A stretch of 64,000 nt of DNA from Haliotispira sp965263485 (GTDB taxonomy: Bacteria; Spirochaetota; Spirochaetia; SP-2023): assembly GCA_965263485.1 (NCBI GenBank), contig CBDHHO010000004.1, positions 2,170,001 through 2,234,000 on the forward strand, in the 5' to 3' direction. The position numbers were made by a program, and so were the translations under genes. The notes beneath the pieces were generated by a model, which was given only the letters and a program-made list of their open reading frames with translations, did no database searches and was not told the origin of the DNA. Position 1 is the first letter of the stretch. Each line of letters begins with the position of its first letter. Positions 41,633 through 49,239 of this stretch are shown here, one piece after another.

Positions 41633-42409
41633 ATGAATCGCAGCCTTTTTCTGAAAAATATCATCGAGGATGCCGGGAAGCTGGCCCGAAACTATTTCGG
41701 GCAGTATCAGTCCCTAGCCCGGGAGGTCAAGGATTCCGCCCAGGACGTGGTCACCGTTGCCGACCGCGAGGTGGAAAAGTTCATCGTGGCATCGCTGCAG
41801 GAGGAGTTTCCCACAGACGGCATCTTGGGAGAGGAAACGGGTCTGTATAATGAAGGCGGTTCTATATGGGTCATCGACCCGATTGACGGCACCGCCAATT
41901 TTGCCCGTGGCATTGCCTATTACTCGATATCCATCGCTTATATTTCGGCTGACGCAATTAAGCTTGGCGCGGTCTACGACCCTACGCTCGACGAGCTTTT
42001 CTACGCCGAACAGGGGCGGGGAGCCTACCTGAATGGCAGCAAGATCCAGGCGGGCTCCGACAGCTGGGGGTCTGCGATCATTGGCTTGGGGCGCTCGGAG
42101 CGTTATGCGGCGCAGGAGTACTGGCAGAATATTCCCCGAATCCTGGGTTCTGGAGCCGAGTACCGCAGGCTGGGTTCTGCGGCCCTGTCCATGGCTCATG
42201 TGGCGGCGGGTCGGCTGAGTGCTTACTACGAGCCTCACCTGCACCCTTGGGACGCGCTGGGTGGCTTATTGCTGGCTCACGAGGCTGGGGCGGTTACCAA
42301 TATTTCTTCTTACATGGCTGGCGACTGGCAGCAGGGGGCCCCGATTGTCGCGTCGTCCAAGTCCATTACCACAAGATTCAATCAAATCCTCGCTGAGGAT
42401 AAAAACTAA
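41633..42409 (+). CDS. Inositol-monophosphatase-family phosphatase
   Basis: 258 residues, cytosolic. All metal-site motifs are present: DVVTVADREVE, LGEETG, WVIDPIDGTANFARG and LHPWDALGGLLLAHEAGA. It removes phosphate from myo-inositol 1-phosphate or related sugar phosphates using Mg2+. Immediately downstream, after a MITE, are binding-protein, ATPase and permease genes and then glycerophosphodiesterases, suggesting a shared role in using phosphorylated polyols. Fragments of its 3' end are duplicated at 44049-44146. Confidence 0.92.
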   Translation: MNRSLFLKNIIEDAGKLARNYFGQYQSLAREVKDSAQDVVTVADREVEKFIVASLQEEFPTDGILGEETGLYNEGGSIWVIDPIDGTANFARGIAYYSISIAYISADAIKLGAVYDPTLDELFYAEQGRGAYLNGSKIQAGSDSWGSAIIGLGRSERYAAQEYWQNIPRILGSGAEYRRLGSAALSMAHVAAGRLSAYYEPHLHPWDALGGLLLAHEAGAVTNISSYMAGDWQQGAPIVASSKSITTRFNQILAEDKN

Positions 42410-42410
42410 A

Positions 42411-42574
42411 GGGGAACTCTAAAAATTCGCTTTTGATGCTGAATCAGCGGGATTTTGCCGATGGCGAGGAAGTGAAGCCGAAGCATACTTTGCTGTATGG
42501 TAAGGCTTTGCTGACAAAGCTACTCGGCAACAAGATCGCGATTCAGCGCCGAATTGGAATTTTTAGAGGTTCCC
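42411..42574 (-). mobile_element. MITE-type element with target duplication TAAA, upstream of binding protein 1
   Basis: 164 bp: GGGGAACTCTAAAAATTCGC ... GGAATTTTTAGAGGTTCCC, flanked by TAAA (42407-42410, 42575-42578). The left TAAA includes the stop codon of the phosphatase gene and the right one abuts the GGAG of the next gene. Core orientation is opposite to the copy at 39946. The insertion therefore separates phosphatase and binding protein within what was one transcript. Confidence 0.92.
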
Positions 42575-42588
42575 TAAAGGAGTTTGTC

Positions 42589-43662
42589 ATGAATTGCGTA
42601 TCTATTGTCAAAAAATACGTTTTTTGTATTTTTTCGTTGATTTTGTTGTTGTTTTTTCTGGATAAAACAATATTACAGTTGAGTGCCCGGGGGGCGGGTC
42701 GGCCGGAGGGGTCGGTGTATGTGTATTCTCCTCAGGGGGAAGATGATGTTTCGTATATCCAGCAGGCAGCTGAAAAGCAGTTTGATTTTCCTATAAATAT
42801 CCTTCGTGTCGATGGGGGGGGGGCCCTAGCCGATCGTCTGGTTGCGGAAAAAGGCAATCCACAGGTAGATGCGGTTTTCGGGATTACTCAACTGGCAATG
42901 GAGCAGTTAAAGAGAGAAGGTGTTTTTGAAAAATTCACCCCAAAATGGGCCGCGATGCTTCCTCCTGCTTTTAAAGATAAGGAAGGTTATTATTACGGGT
43001 TCTGGCAGACGCCTATTGTATTGGCATACAATGCTGATATCACTAGGCCGAATCAGATTCCCAAGAGCTGGCTCGATTTAATAAAACCGGAATATAAAGA
43101 TAAATACACCTTGGGTGGTACGGCCGCACAAACTGCAAGAGTTTATCTCGCAGGTATGATGTGGCGCTTCTTTGACCGGGGCAGCGGGGACATGAGTCAG
43201 GCAGGATGGGATTTTGTCGAGGCTTTGTACCAGAACGCCATGCCAACTCCCGCTACCGGTGAAGAGATATATACAATGCTGGGCAATGGGGAGCTGCTGT
43301 TATATCCTCATTGGTATGGTGGTGTAGTCAAGAGTGCGAAGCTTATTGGGAACTACACGCCAGGATTTATCAATACAGAAGGGGGAACCCCCGTTGTCAG
43401 TGAATCCTTTGCCATCACTCCTTTGGGTGCGAAGAATCCCAATGCACTGGCTTTTATAGATTGGTTTGGCAGTGTGGATTTTCAAGCTCAGATGGCTCGG
43501 GATCTCGGAAAGGCCCCTGCCATACCAGAAGCCTTGGACAAAGCCCCCCGGGAGATTAAAGCTTCCATGTCTCAGTTTGATATCCAAGATGTCAACTGGT
43601 CGAAAATAGCTCCTCACCTTAATGACTGGATGACCAGGATAGAGTTGGAGTTTGTAAAATAG
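42589..43662 (+). CDS. ABC transporter substrate-binding protein 1 (FbpA/AfuA-like)
   Basis: About 357 residues from ATG 42589 (AAAGGAG seven bases upstream; the longer frame reads through the MITE). Signal peptide FCIFSLILLLFFL, then a type-2 periplasmic-binding fold typical of iron or sugar-phosphate importers: GSVYVYSPQGEDDVSYIQQA, VDAVFGITQLAMEQLKREGVF, YYYGFWQTPIVLAYNADI, IPKSWLDLIKPEYKDKY, AFIDWFGSVDFQAQMA. A run of ten G residues at 42814-42823 lies inside the coding sequence. It is a close paralogue of the protein at 44242. The cargo is not known. Confidence 0.85.
   Translation: MNCVSIVKKYVFCIFSLILLLFFLDKTILQLSARGAGRPEGSVYVYSPQGEDDVSYIQQAAEKQFDFPINILRVDGGGALADRLVAEKGNPQVDAVFGITQLAMEQLKREGVFEKFTPKWAAMLPPAFKDKEGYYYGFWQTPIVLAYNADITRPNQIPKSWLDLIKPEYKDKYTLGGTAAQTARVYLAGMMWRFFDRGSGDMSQAGWDFVEALYQNAMPTPATGEEIYTMLGNGELLLYPHWYGGVVKSAKLIGNYTPGFINTEGGTPVVSESFAITPLGAKNPNALAFIDWFGSVDFQAQMARDLGKAPAIPEALDKAPREIKASMSQFDIQDVNWSKIAPHLNDWMTRIELEFVK
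42814..42823 (+). repeat. Poly-G tract (G10) inside binding protein 1
   Basis: Ten consecutive G at codons for Gly-Gly-Gly. The paralogue has GGGGGCGGG here, which cannot slip as easily. Length change by one would destroy the frame, as in contingency genes of other bacteria. The frame is intact in this sequence. Confidence 0.8.
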
Positions 43663-43684
43663 AACAGTTTTGTCTTGTCAGTGA

Positions 43685-43716
43685 GTTGTTTCATCGAATA
43701 AAACCCGTGAAACAAC
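43685..43716 (+). promoter_or_regulatory. Stem-loop between binding protein 1 and ATPase fragment
   Basis: GTTGTTTCA...TGAAACAAC, nine-base arms with a 14-base loop, lies just after the binding-protein stop. The corresponding stem in the second copy is 11 bases long. It may stabilise the upstream mRNA or reduce transcription into the ATPase gene. Confidence 0.5.
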
Positions 43717-43746
43717 AAATACTGATGGCAAAATAAGGCATAGATC

Positions 43747-44048
43747 ATGGTGGAATTAAAAAACATTGCTGTCTCCTACGGCGAATTTGAAGCGATTGCC
43801 AATCTGAACTTGAAAATTGTCAAGGGAGAATTTTTTACTTTTCTCGGTTCATCGGGCTGTGGGAAAACGACAACTCTGAGGACGATAGCAGGTTTTTTGA
43901 TTCCTACTAGTAGGGGCAATGTTTTTATCAACAACCGGGATGTAACCCGTCTCAGACCGGGAAGAGCACAGGGTTGGAATCGTGTTCCAGAATTATGCGC
44001 TCTTCCCACGCATGACGGCCCGGCAGAACATTGGTTTGGGTCTGAAGG
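43747..44048 (+). pseudogene. Truncated ABC ATPase, ghost of the gene at 45409
   Basis: The first 70 or so codons match the intact ATPase (YGEFEAIANLNLKIVKGEFF, GSSGCGKTTTLRTIAGF). A small insertion (IPTS) follows, and a frameshift at RLRPGRAQG destroys the frame; DNA similarity continues to about 44048, where it is joined to phosphatase-derived sequence. Signature and Walker B motifs are missing. It is the broken end of a tandem duplication. Confidence 0.9.
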
Positions 44049-44146
44049 AAGGGTCCGACAGCTGGCAGAAGGGGGCCCCGATTGTCGCGTCGTCAAAGTC
44101 CATTACCACAAAGTTCAATCAAATCTTCGCTGAGGATAAAAACTAA
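44049..44146 (+). pseudogene. Ghost of the phosphatase 3' end
   Basis: GGGTCCGACAGCTGG matches a mid-gene segment of the phosphatase (42056-42071), joined to GGGGGCCCCGATTGTCGCG and the rest of its 3' end with stop TAA at 44144-44146. An internal deletion between short CTGG repeats explains the join. It proves that the 42.3-44.1 kb unit was copied in tandem. Confidence 0.85.
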
Positions 44147-44228
44147 TCAATCATAATGATCCTCCAATATTATTGTATTGTAATTGAATAATTGTGATTT
44201 GTCCAGTGCTGGATTTTTAGAGGTGCCC
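44147..44228 (-). mobile_element. IS5 element right-end remnant upstream of binding protein 2
   Basis: TCAATCATAATGATCC to GATTTTTAGAGGTGCCC is nearly identical to 41060-41141. It replaces the MITE found at the same place upstream of binding protein 1 and ends at TAAGGAG, the ribosome-binding site of the next gene. Confidence 0.88.
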
Positions 44229-44241
44229 TAAGGAGTTTGTC

Positions 44242-45321
44242 ATGTCTGTATCTATTATCAAAAAATACGTTTTATGTATTTTTTCGTTGGTTTTGTTGTT
44301 GTCTTTTCTGGATAAAACAACATTGCAGTTGAGTGCCCGGGGGTCGGCTAGGCCCGGAGGGTCTGTTTATATGTATACTCCCTTTGGTGAAGATTATGTT
44401 TCCTATATCCAGCAATTGCTGGAAGAACAATTTGATTTTTCTGTAAATATTCTTCGTGTTGATGGGGGCGGGACTCTATCCGATCGCTTAGTCGCAGAAA
44501 AAGGCAATCCACAGGTAGACTTAGTTCTCGGACTCACCCAACTCGGAATGGAGCGATTGAAACAGGAGGAAGGTGTACTTGAAAAATTCATCCCGAAATG
44601 GGCGGTTATGCTTCCATCTACTTTTATAGATGGAGACGGGTATTACTATGGTTTCATGCAAACACCCATCATACTTGGATACAATACAGAAATCCTCAGT
44701 CCTGCCCAAGTCCCTAAAAGCTGGCTTGATTTGGTAAAACCGGAATATAAAAATAAATATACCTTAGGAAATACGGCTACACAAACGACAAGAGTTTATT
44801 TAGCAGGCATGATGTGGCGATTTGTTAATCCGGATACTGGAGATCTATCTCCGGCAGGATGGGACTTCATCAAGGCTTTGTACCAGAATGCCATGCCACG
44901 TCCCGCTACCGGGGAAGAGATATATAAAATGTTGGGTAAAGGCGATCTACTGTTATATCCTCATTGGCAGGGGGGGGCAGTTAATAGTGCTAAGCTTGTT
45001 GGTCATTACAAGCCGGGATTCGTCAACTCTAAGGGGGGTACTCCTGTCGTCAGTGGGAACATTGCTGTCACTTCTTTGGGGATTCAAAATCCAAATGCGA
45101 AGGCTTTTATTGACTGGTTTGGCAGTGTAGAATTTCAAGTTCAGATGGCTCGAAAATTTGGTTTAGGCTGGGCACCTGCCATACCAGAAGCTTTGGACAA
45201 GTCTCCTCCTGAGGTTAGATCTGCCATAGAACAGTTTGACGTTCAAGATATCAACTGGTCGAAAATAGCTCCTAAACTCAATGACTGGATGACTAGGATA
45301 GAGTTGGAGTTTGTAAAATAG
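44242..45321 (+). CDS. ABC transporter substrate-binding protein 2 (FbpA/AfuA-like)
   Basis: 359 residues, paralogue of the protein at 42589. The N-terminal signal is the same (FSLVLLLSFLDKTTLQLSARG), and the fold segments match (SVYMYTPFGEDYVSYIQQL, YYYGFMQTPIILGYNTEI, PKSWLDLVKPEYKNKY). Differences are concentrated in the probable ligand region (for example MQTPIILGYNTEI against WQTPIVLAYNADI), so the two may bind different ligands. AAGGAG precedes the ATG. It has a G8 run near 44970. It is followed by the intact ATPase and permease, so this is the copy linked to a working transporter. Confidence 0.87.
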   Translation: MSVSIIKKYVLCIFSLVLLLSFLDKTTLQLSARGSARPGGSVYMYTPFGEDYVSYIQQLLEEQFDFSVNILRVDGGGTLSDRLVAEKGNPQVDLVLGLTQLGMERLKQEEGVLEKFIPKWAVMLPSTFIDGDGYYYGFMQTPIILGYNTEILSPAQVPKSWLDLVKPEYKNKYTLGNTATQTTRVYLAGMMWRFVNPDTGDLSPAGWDFIKALYQNAMPRPATGEEIYKMLGKGDLLLYPHWQGGAVNSAKLVGHYKPGFVNSKGGTPVVSGNIAVTSLGIQNPNAKAFIDWFGSVEFQVQMARKFGLGWAPAIPEALDKSPPEVRSAIEQFDVQDINWSKIAPKLNDWMTRIELEFVK

Positions 45322-45342
45322 ATTGGTTTTACCTCTCAGGAA

Positions 45343-45374
45343 GTTGTTTCACAGGGTAAAATCTGTGAAACAAC
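45343..45374 (+). promoter_or_regulatory. Stem-loop between binding protein 2 and ATPase
   Basis: GTTGTTTCACA...TGTGAAACAAC, 11-base arms with a 10-base loop. It lies at the same place as the stem at 43685, and the loop sequence differs while the stem is kept. A role in setting a higher level of binding protein than ATPase is plausible. Confidence 0.5.
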
Positions 45375-45408
45375 ACAAATGCTCATGTTTGCTATTAAGG
45401 CGTAAATT

Positions 45409-46425
45409 ATGGTCGAATTAAAAGACATCGCTGTTTCTTATGGCGAATTTGAAGCAATTGCCAATCTGAACTTGAAAATTGTCAAGGGAGAATTTTTTAC
45501 TTTTCTCGGTTCATCGGGCTGTGGGAAAACGACAACTCTGAGGACTATTGCTGGATTTTTGACTCCTTCTAGGGGCAATGTTTTTATCAACAACCGAGAT
45601 GTAACCCGTCTCAGGCCAGAAGAGCGCAGGGTTGGAATCGTATTCCAGAACTATGCGCTCTTTCCACACATGACAGCTCGACAGAACATTGGTTTTGGTC
45701 TGAAGGTCCGGCGCATGAAAAAAAGCTTTATATCCGAAAAAGTTGAATATTATGCCAACATAGCCGGGATCAGCGAAATTCTGGATAAATCGGTCGCAGC
45801 CCTTTCCGGCGGTCAGCAGCAGCGAGTTGCAATCGCCAGATCTCTGGCAATTGAGCCGGAGCTGTTGCTTTTAGACGAACCCTTGTCCAATTTAGATGCA
45901 AAGCTTCGCCTCTCTATGAGGAAAGAACTCAAACGGTTGCAGAAAGACTTGGGAATTACTACAGTCTATGTCACCCACGACCAAGAAGAGGCATTGGAAA
46001 TTTCAGACAGAGTTGCCGTTTTCACTGTGGGGAAGATAGAACAGGTTGGAACGCCTCAAGAGATTTATCGGAATCCGTCAAATCTCTCTGTGTGTCAGTT
46101 CATTGGAGAAATAAACCCCCTTAACCATGATTTGTTACAGAAAATCACAGAACGGGAATCAAAATTCTCCTACCAGAAAGATAAGGCTTATTATATTCGG
46201 AAAGAACGCATCCGCCTGTCAGGGGAGAATCAAACGGATGAGAATAAGTTATGTTTCCCCGCAGAAGTTATAGATAACAGTTATACAGGAATGATTTACA
46301 AGTTTATTGTAAGTTGTTTTGGCAGTAACATGGAGGTGGTGCAGTTTGATTCTCCCAATCTTATATATAATATTGGAGATACTATTACAATCAATTTTTC
46401 AATAGAAGATATACAGAGGTTTTAA
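45409..46425 (+). CDS. ABC transporter ATPase (FbpC/PotA-like)
   Basis: 338 residues. Walker A GSSGCGKTTT, Q-loop FQNYALFPHM, signature LSGGQQQRVAIARSL, Walker B LLLLDEPLSNLDAKLR, and H-loop YVTHDQEEAL are all intact. A C-terminal TOBE-like regulatory domain begins about residue 240. It hydrolyses ATP on the cytoplasmic side to drive the fused permease encoded immediately downstream (no gap). Confidence 0.94.
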   Translation: MVELKDIAVSYGEFEAIANLNLKIVKGEFFTFLGSSGCGKTTTLRTIAGFLTPSRGNVFINNRDVTRLRPEERRVGIVFQNYALFPHMTARQNIGFGLKVRRMKKSFISEKVEYYANIAGISEILDKSVAALSGGQQQRVAIARSLAIEPELLLLDEPLSNLDAKLRLSMRKELKRLQKDLGITTVYVTHDQEEALEISDRVAVFTVGKIEQVGTPQEIYRNPSNLSVCQFIGEINPLNHDLLQKITERESKFSYQKDKAYYIRKERIRLSGENQTDENKLCFPAEVIDNSYTGMIYKFIVSCFGSNMEVVQFDSPNLIYNIGDTITINFSIEDIQRF

Positions 46426-48129
46426 ATGTATCATAAATATAACTGGTCTGGAAAGATCCTCAATGTTTTTCTATTGGGAATATTACTTTGGGTGATTGTT
46501 TCTTTTTTATATTCACCTGTATATTCTATCTTTAATAAGATATTTTTTTCCAATGGCCAGTTTTCTTTTAATACTTTTGCGAAAGTATTTGGTTCTGCAA
46601 GAGTTAGTAGAAGTTTAATAAACACAATATTTATGGGGATATTAACTATAATTACTGTCAATATTGTTGGGATATTTCAAGTTGCTGTTACAGAAGTCTT
46701 TGAGGTTAAATTTAGCAATATTTTAAAATTGGCATTCTTCTCTCCCATTATCTATGGTGGCGTGGCTGCTGTTTCCGCTTTTCTCTGGGTATACGGTCCT
46801 CGCGGGATGACAACTAAAATATTGCTTGGAATCTTTCCTGGGTTTAATATCTCCTGGTTTTCGGGTCTGCTGGGGGTGCTGTTGCTGCATACTTTTACGA
46901 TGACAACATATCACATTATATTTGTCCGGAATGTTGCGCGCACTATAGATCAAAGTCTTATCGAGGCCGGACTCGCCATGGGAGCCAAACCGCTGACAAT
47001 ATTTTTTAAAATCATATTGCCAGTTATGAAACCGTCCATCTACGCAGCGACCCTGATCCTGCTGCTGGGGGCTTTAAGTTCCAATGCGGCTCCAACACTG
47101 GTAGGAAAACTTGGCGGGCATAACTTTCAGATGATTAACAACATGATTCAAACTTTGAGTAGTCTGAAAAGGCATGATATGGCCGCTTTACTGGCTCTGA
47201 TGTTGGGTCTGGTATCACTTGCGGTTCTCCTGCTGTTCCGGCGTATTGAAAGTAAGGGGCATTATTCAGCATTAAGCTCAGTTAAAAGTTCCTTTGTAAA
47301 AATTAAAATCACAAACAAAATAACTAATGGAATAGTTCATTTCTTTGCATATCTTTTATTTATCATTATCATGCTGCCTGTAATTGTAAATATTCTATTT
47401 TCTTTTACGCCTGTCGAAGTTGTGTTGAATGATACGTTCCCCAATAGTTTTACTTTAGATAATTATATACGAGTGTTCAGCCAAGTTCGTTATCTGAGCC
47501 CTCTAAAAAACAGTTTGCTGATTTCGTTCATTGCTACAACATTGTCTTTGATTGTCGCTTTAATTGGTGTTGTGGCAATGCGCAAATCTAATAGATTGGT
47601 AAGTAATTTGCTGGAGTTTTCCTTCTTCATTCCTTGGGTTCTTCCCGGTTCCATGTTGGCTGTGGGTTTGATCATTTCCTATGCGGCCCCAAATATCCTT
47701 GTGTTGAATAACGTCTTGTTGGGAACATTTTGGCTGTTACCCATTGCTTATGTCGTTTTTAAGCTGCCATTCGGTATTAGGATGTTAAATGCTGCCCTGC
47801 TTGGTCTGAACAAGAATTTGGAAGAGGCTGCTAGGTCTCTTGGGGCAGGAATATTGTATACCTATTGGAAGGTCGTTATACCCTTGCTTCTGCCAACGAT
47901 TTTGTCCATTGCCGCCTTGTCCTTCAATGGCATGCTGGCGGAATATACTGTGGCAAATCTATTATATGGTGCCTCCAATCAGCCGTTAGGGGTTTCTCTA
48001 CGAGAGGGTGCCATGAGTACGGATCCTAACTTGGCCACAAATAACTTGGTATACGTTACGGTTTTGATGGTAATTTCGCTGTCTGTAATCCTTACAGTGA
48101 ATCATATTAATGAGAAGAGAAAATATTAG
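46426..48129 (+). CDS. ABC transporter permease, two fused domains (FbpB/AfuB-like)
   Basis: 567 residues with about 12 membrane segments in two halves. Each half has an EAA loop that contacts the ATPase: IEAGLAMGAKPLTIFFKIILP in the first and LEEAARSLGAGILYTYWKVVIP in the second. Such fused permeases serve iron, thiamine or sugar-phosphate importers. The neighbours (phosphatase, glycerophosphodiesterases) favour an organic-phosphate cargo over iron, but this is inference. Confidence 0.92.
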   Translation: MYHKYNWSGKILNVFLLGILLWVIVSFLYSPVYSIFNKIFFSNGQFSFNTFAKVFGSARVSRSLINTIFMGILTIITVNIVGIFQVAVTEVFEVKFSNILKLAFFSPIIYGGVAAVSAFLWVYGPRGMTTKILLGIFPGFNISWFSGLLGVLLLHTFTMTTYHIIFVRNVARTIDQSLIEAGLAMGAKPLTIFFKIILPVMKPSIYAATLILLLGALSSNAAPTLVGKLGGHNFQMINNMIQTLSSLKRHDMAALLALMLGLVSLAVLLLFRRIESKGHYSALSSVKSSFVKIKITNKITNGIVHFFAYLLFIIIMLPVIVNILFSFTPVEVVLNDTFPNSFTLDNYIRVFSQVRYLSPLKNSLLISFIATTLSLIVALIGVVAMRKSNRLVSNLLEFSFFIPWVLPGSMLAVGLIISYAAPNILVLNNVLLGTFWLLPIAYVVFKLPFGIRMLNAALLGLNKNLEEAARSLGAGILYTYWKVVIPLLLPTILSIAALSFNGMLAEYTVANLLYGASNQPLGVSLREGAMSTDPNLATNNLVYVTVLMVISLSVILTVNHINEKRKY

Positions 48130-48143
48130 TTTTAGAGGTAGCT

Positions 48144-49181
48144 ATGAAGATAATAGCAAGGTTACTTACATTATTTTTGTTGGCTTTATTTTCATTCTCA
48201 TTGCTAGAAGCGCAAAATAAACCAATTTCGCAATTGATTGAAATTTACAAGAATCCTCAGAATTACCCTAATTATATAATGGTTGCTGCTCACAGAGGGT
48301 ATTGGAAAGATAAGCCTGAGAATTCATTAAGTGCCATTCAAGCAGCTATTGACTTAGGGGTTGATATGATTGAGCTGGATTTAAGACAGTCAAAAGATGG
48401 GGTCTTAGTTGTGGCACACGACCGTTGGTTAGGGAGAATCACGACTAATCATATTCATTCAGATCGACCTATAGATCAAATGGATTACAATGAATTCAAA
48501 AATGAGTATTTGTTAGATCCTTATGGAGAAGTAACATCAGAGCATATTCCTACTTTTTCGCAGGCGTTAGACCTGACAAAAAATAAAATTTTGGTCAATC
48601 TTGACAAAATTGAAGGGTATTTTGAGGAAGTATATAATGCTGTAAAAGCAAAAGGTATATTAAATCAAGTAATATTTAAATTCAAGGCATTCAAGCTGGG
48701 AGACCCCCAGGAATTACGCAGAAAATATGGATCCAGCATGATTAATAGTATGATGTTGACGCCTATTATTTTTGCTGACAATACATTTTGTTTTCCTTTT
48801 AAAACTCCCAACTGCAGAAAGGTTACCAGAGATCAGTTAATAAGTTCATTTATGAATGACAAAAATATTGATACACCTGGTTTTGAGCTTATTTTCATTA
48901 ATGAAGAAGATCCTTTGTATTTCAAAGCGCCGGAAATTAGAAATAATCATCAACGTTTGATTCAATATCCAGAATGGCCGGAATCTTGTCTTGGGAATTG
49001 GGACCCCAATGGTAGAACATGGAGGACTCATACTAGACAATATATAGCTGCGAATAAAAGAAATCATTGGGATTGGCTGGTAAGCTTGGATACTCAACAT
49101 CGGCCAGATTTAATTATTTCCGATCGGCTGGAAATATTAGTTGGTTTTTTAGAACTTCATGGATTGAGAAATCTAAAATAA
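48144..49181 (+). CDS. Secreted glycerophosphodiester phosphodiesterase
   Basis: 345 residues. Signal peptide (LLTLFLLALFSFSLLEAQ), then a GDPD TIM barrel. Active-site His/Arg and Glu-Asn lie in AAHRGYWKDKPENS, the metal residues in DMIELDLRQSKDG, and a second His in LVVAHDRWLG. It splits glycerophosphodiesters (for example glycerophosphoinositol) outside the cytoplasm into glycerol and a phosphoalcohol, or vice versa. It starts 14 bases after the permease gene and is therefore likely part of the same transcript. Confidence 0.9.
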   Translation: MKIIARLLTLFLLALFSFSLLEAQNKPISQLIEIYKNPQNYPNYIMVAAHRGYWKDKPENSLSAIQAAIDLGVDMIELDLRQSKDGVLVVAHDRWLGRITTNHIHSDRPIDQMDYNEFKNEYLLDPYGEVTSEHIPTFSQALDLTKNKILVNLDKIEGYFEEVYNAVKAKGILNQVIFKFKAFKLGDPQELRRKYGSSMINSMMLTPIIFADNTFCFPFKTPNCRKVTRDQLISSFMNDKNIDTPGFELIFINEEDPLYFKAPEIRNNHQRLIQYPEWPESCLGNWDPNGRTWRTHTRQYIAANKRNHWDWLVSLDTQHRPDLIISDRLEILVGFLELHGLRNLK

Positions 49182-49239
49182 GTAATTTTGAATGAAATTT
49201 TAAAACTAATGATCTAAATAAAAGTTAAGGGGATCACAT

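Noticed and set aside
30700..42574. Assignment of the MITEs to IS630/Tc1 on the basis of flanking TA
   Set aside because: The empty/filled comparison gives a symmetric element with a 4-bp duplication, and the related full-length element encodes an IS5-type transposase.
42433..42588. N-terminal extension of binding protein 1
   Set aside because: These 52 codons read through the MITE; the ATG at 42589 has the Shine-Dalgarno and signal peptide.
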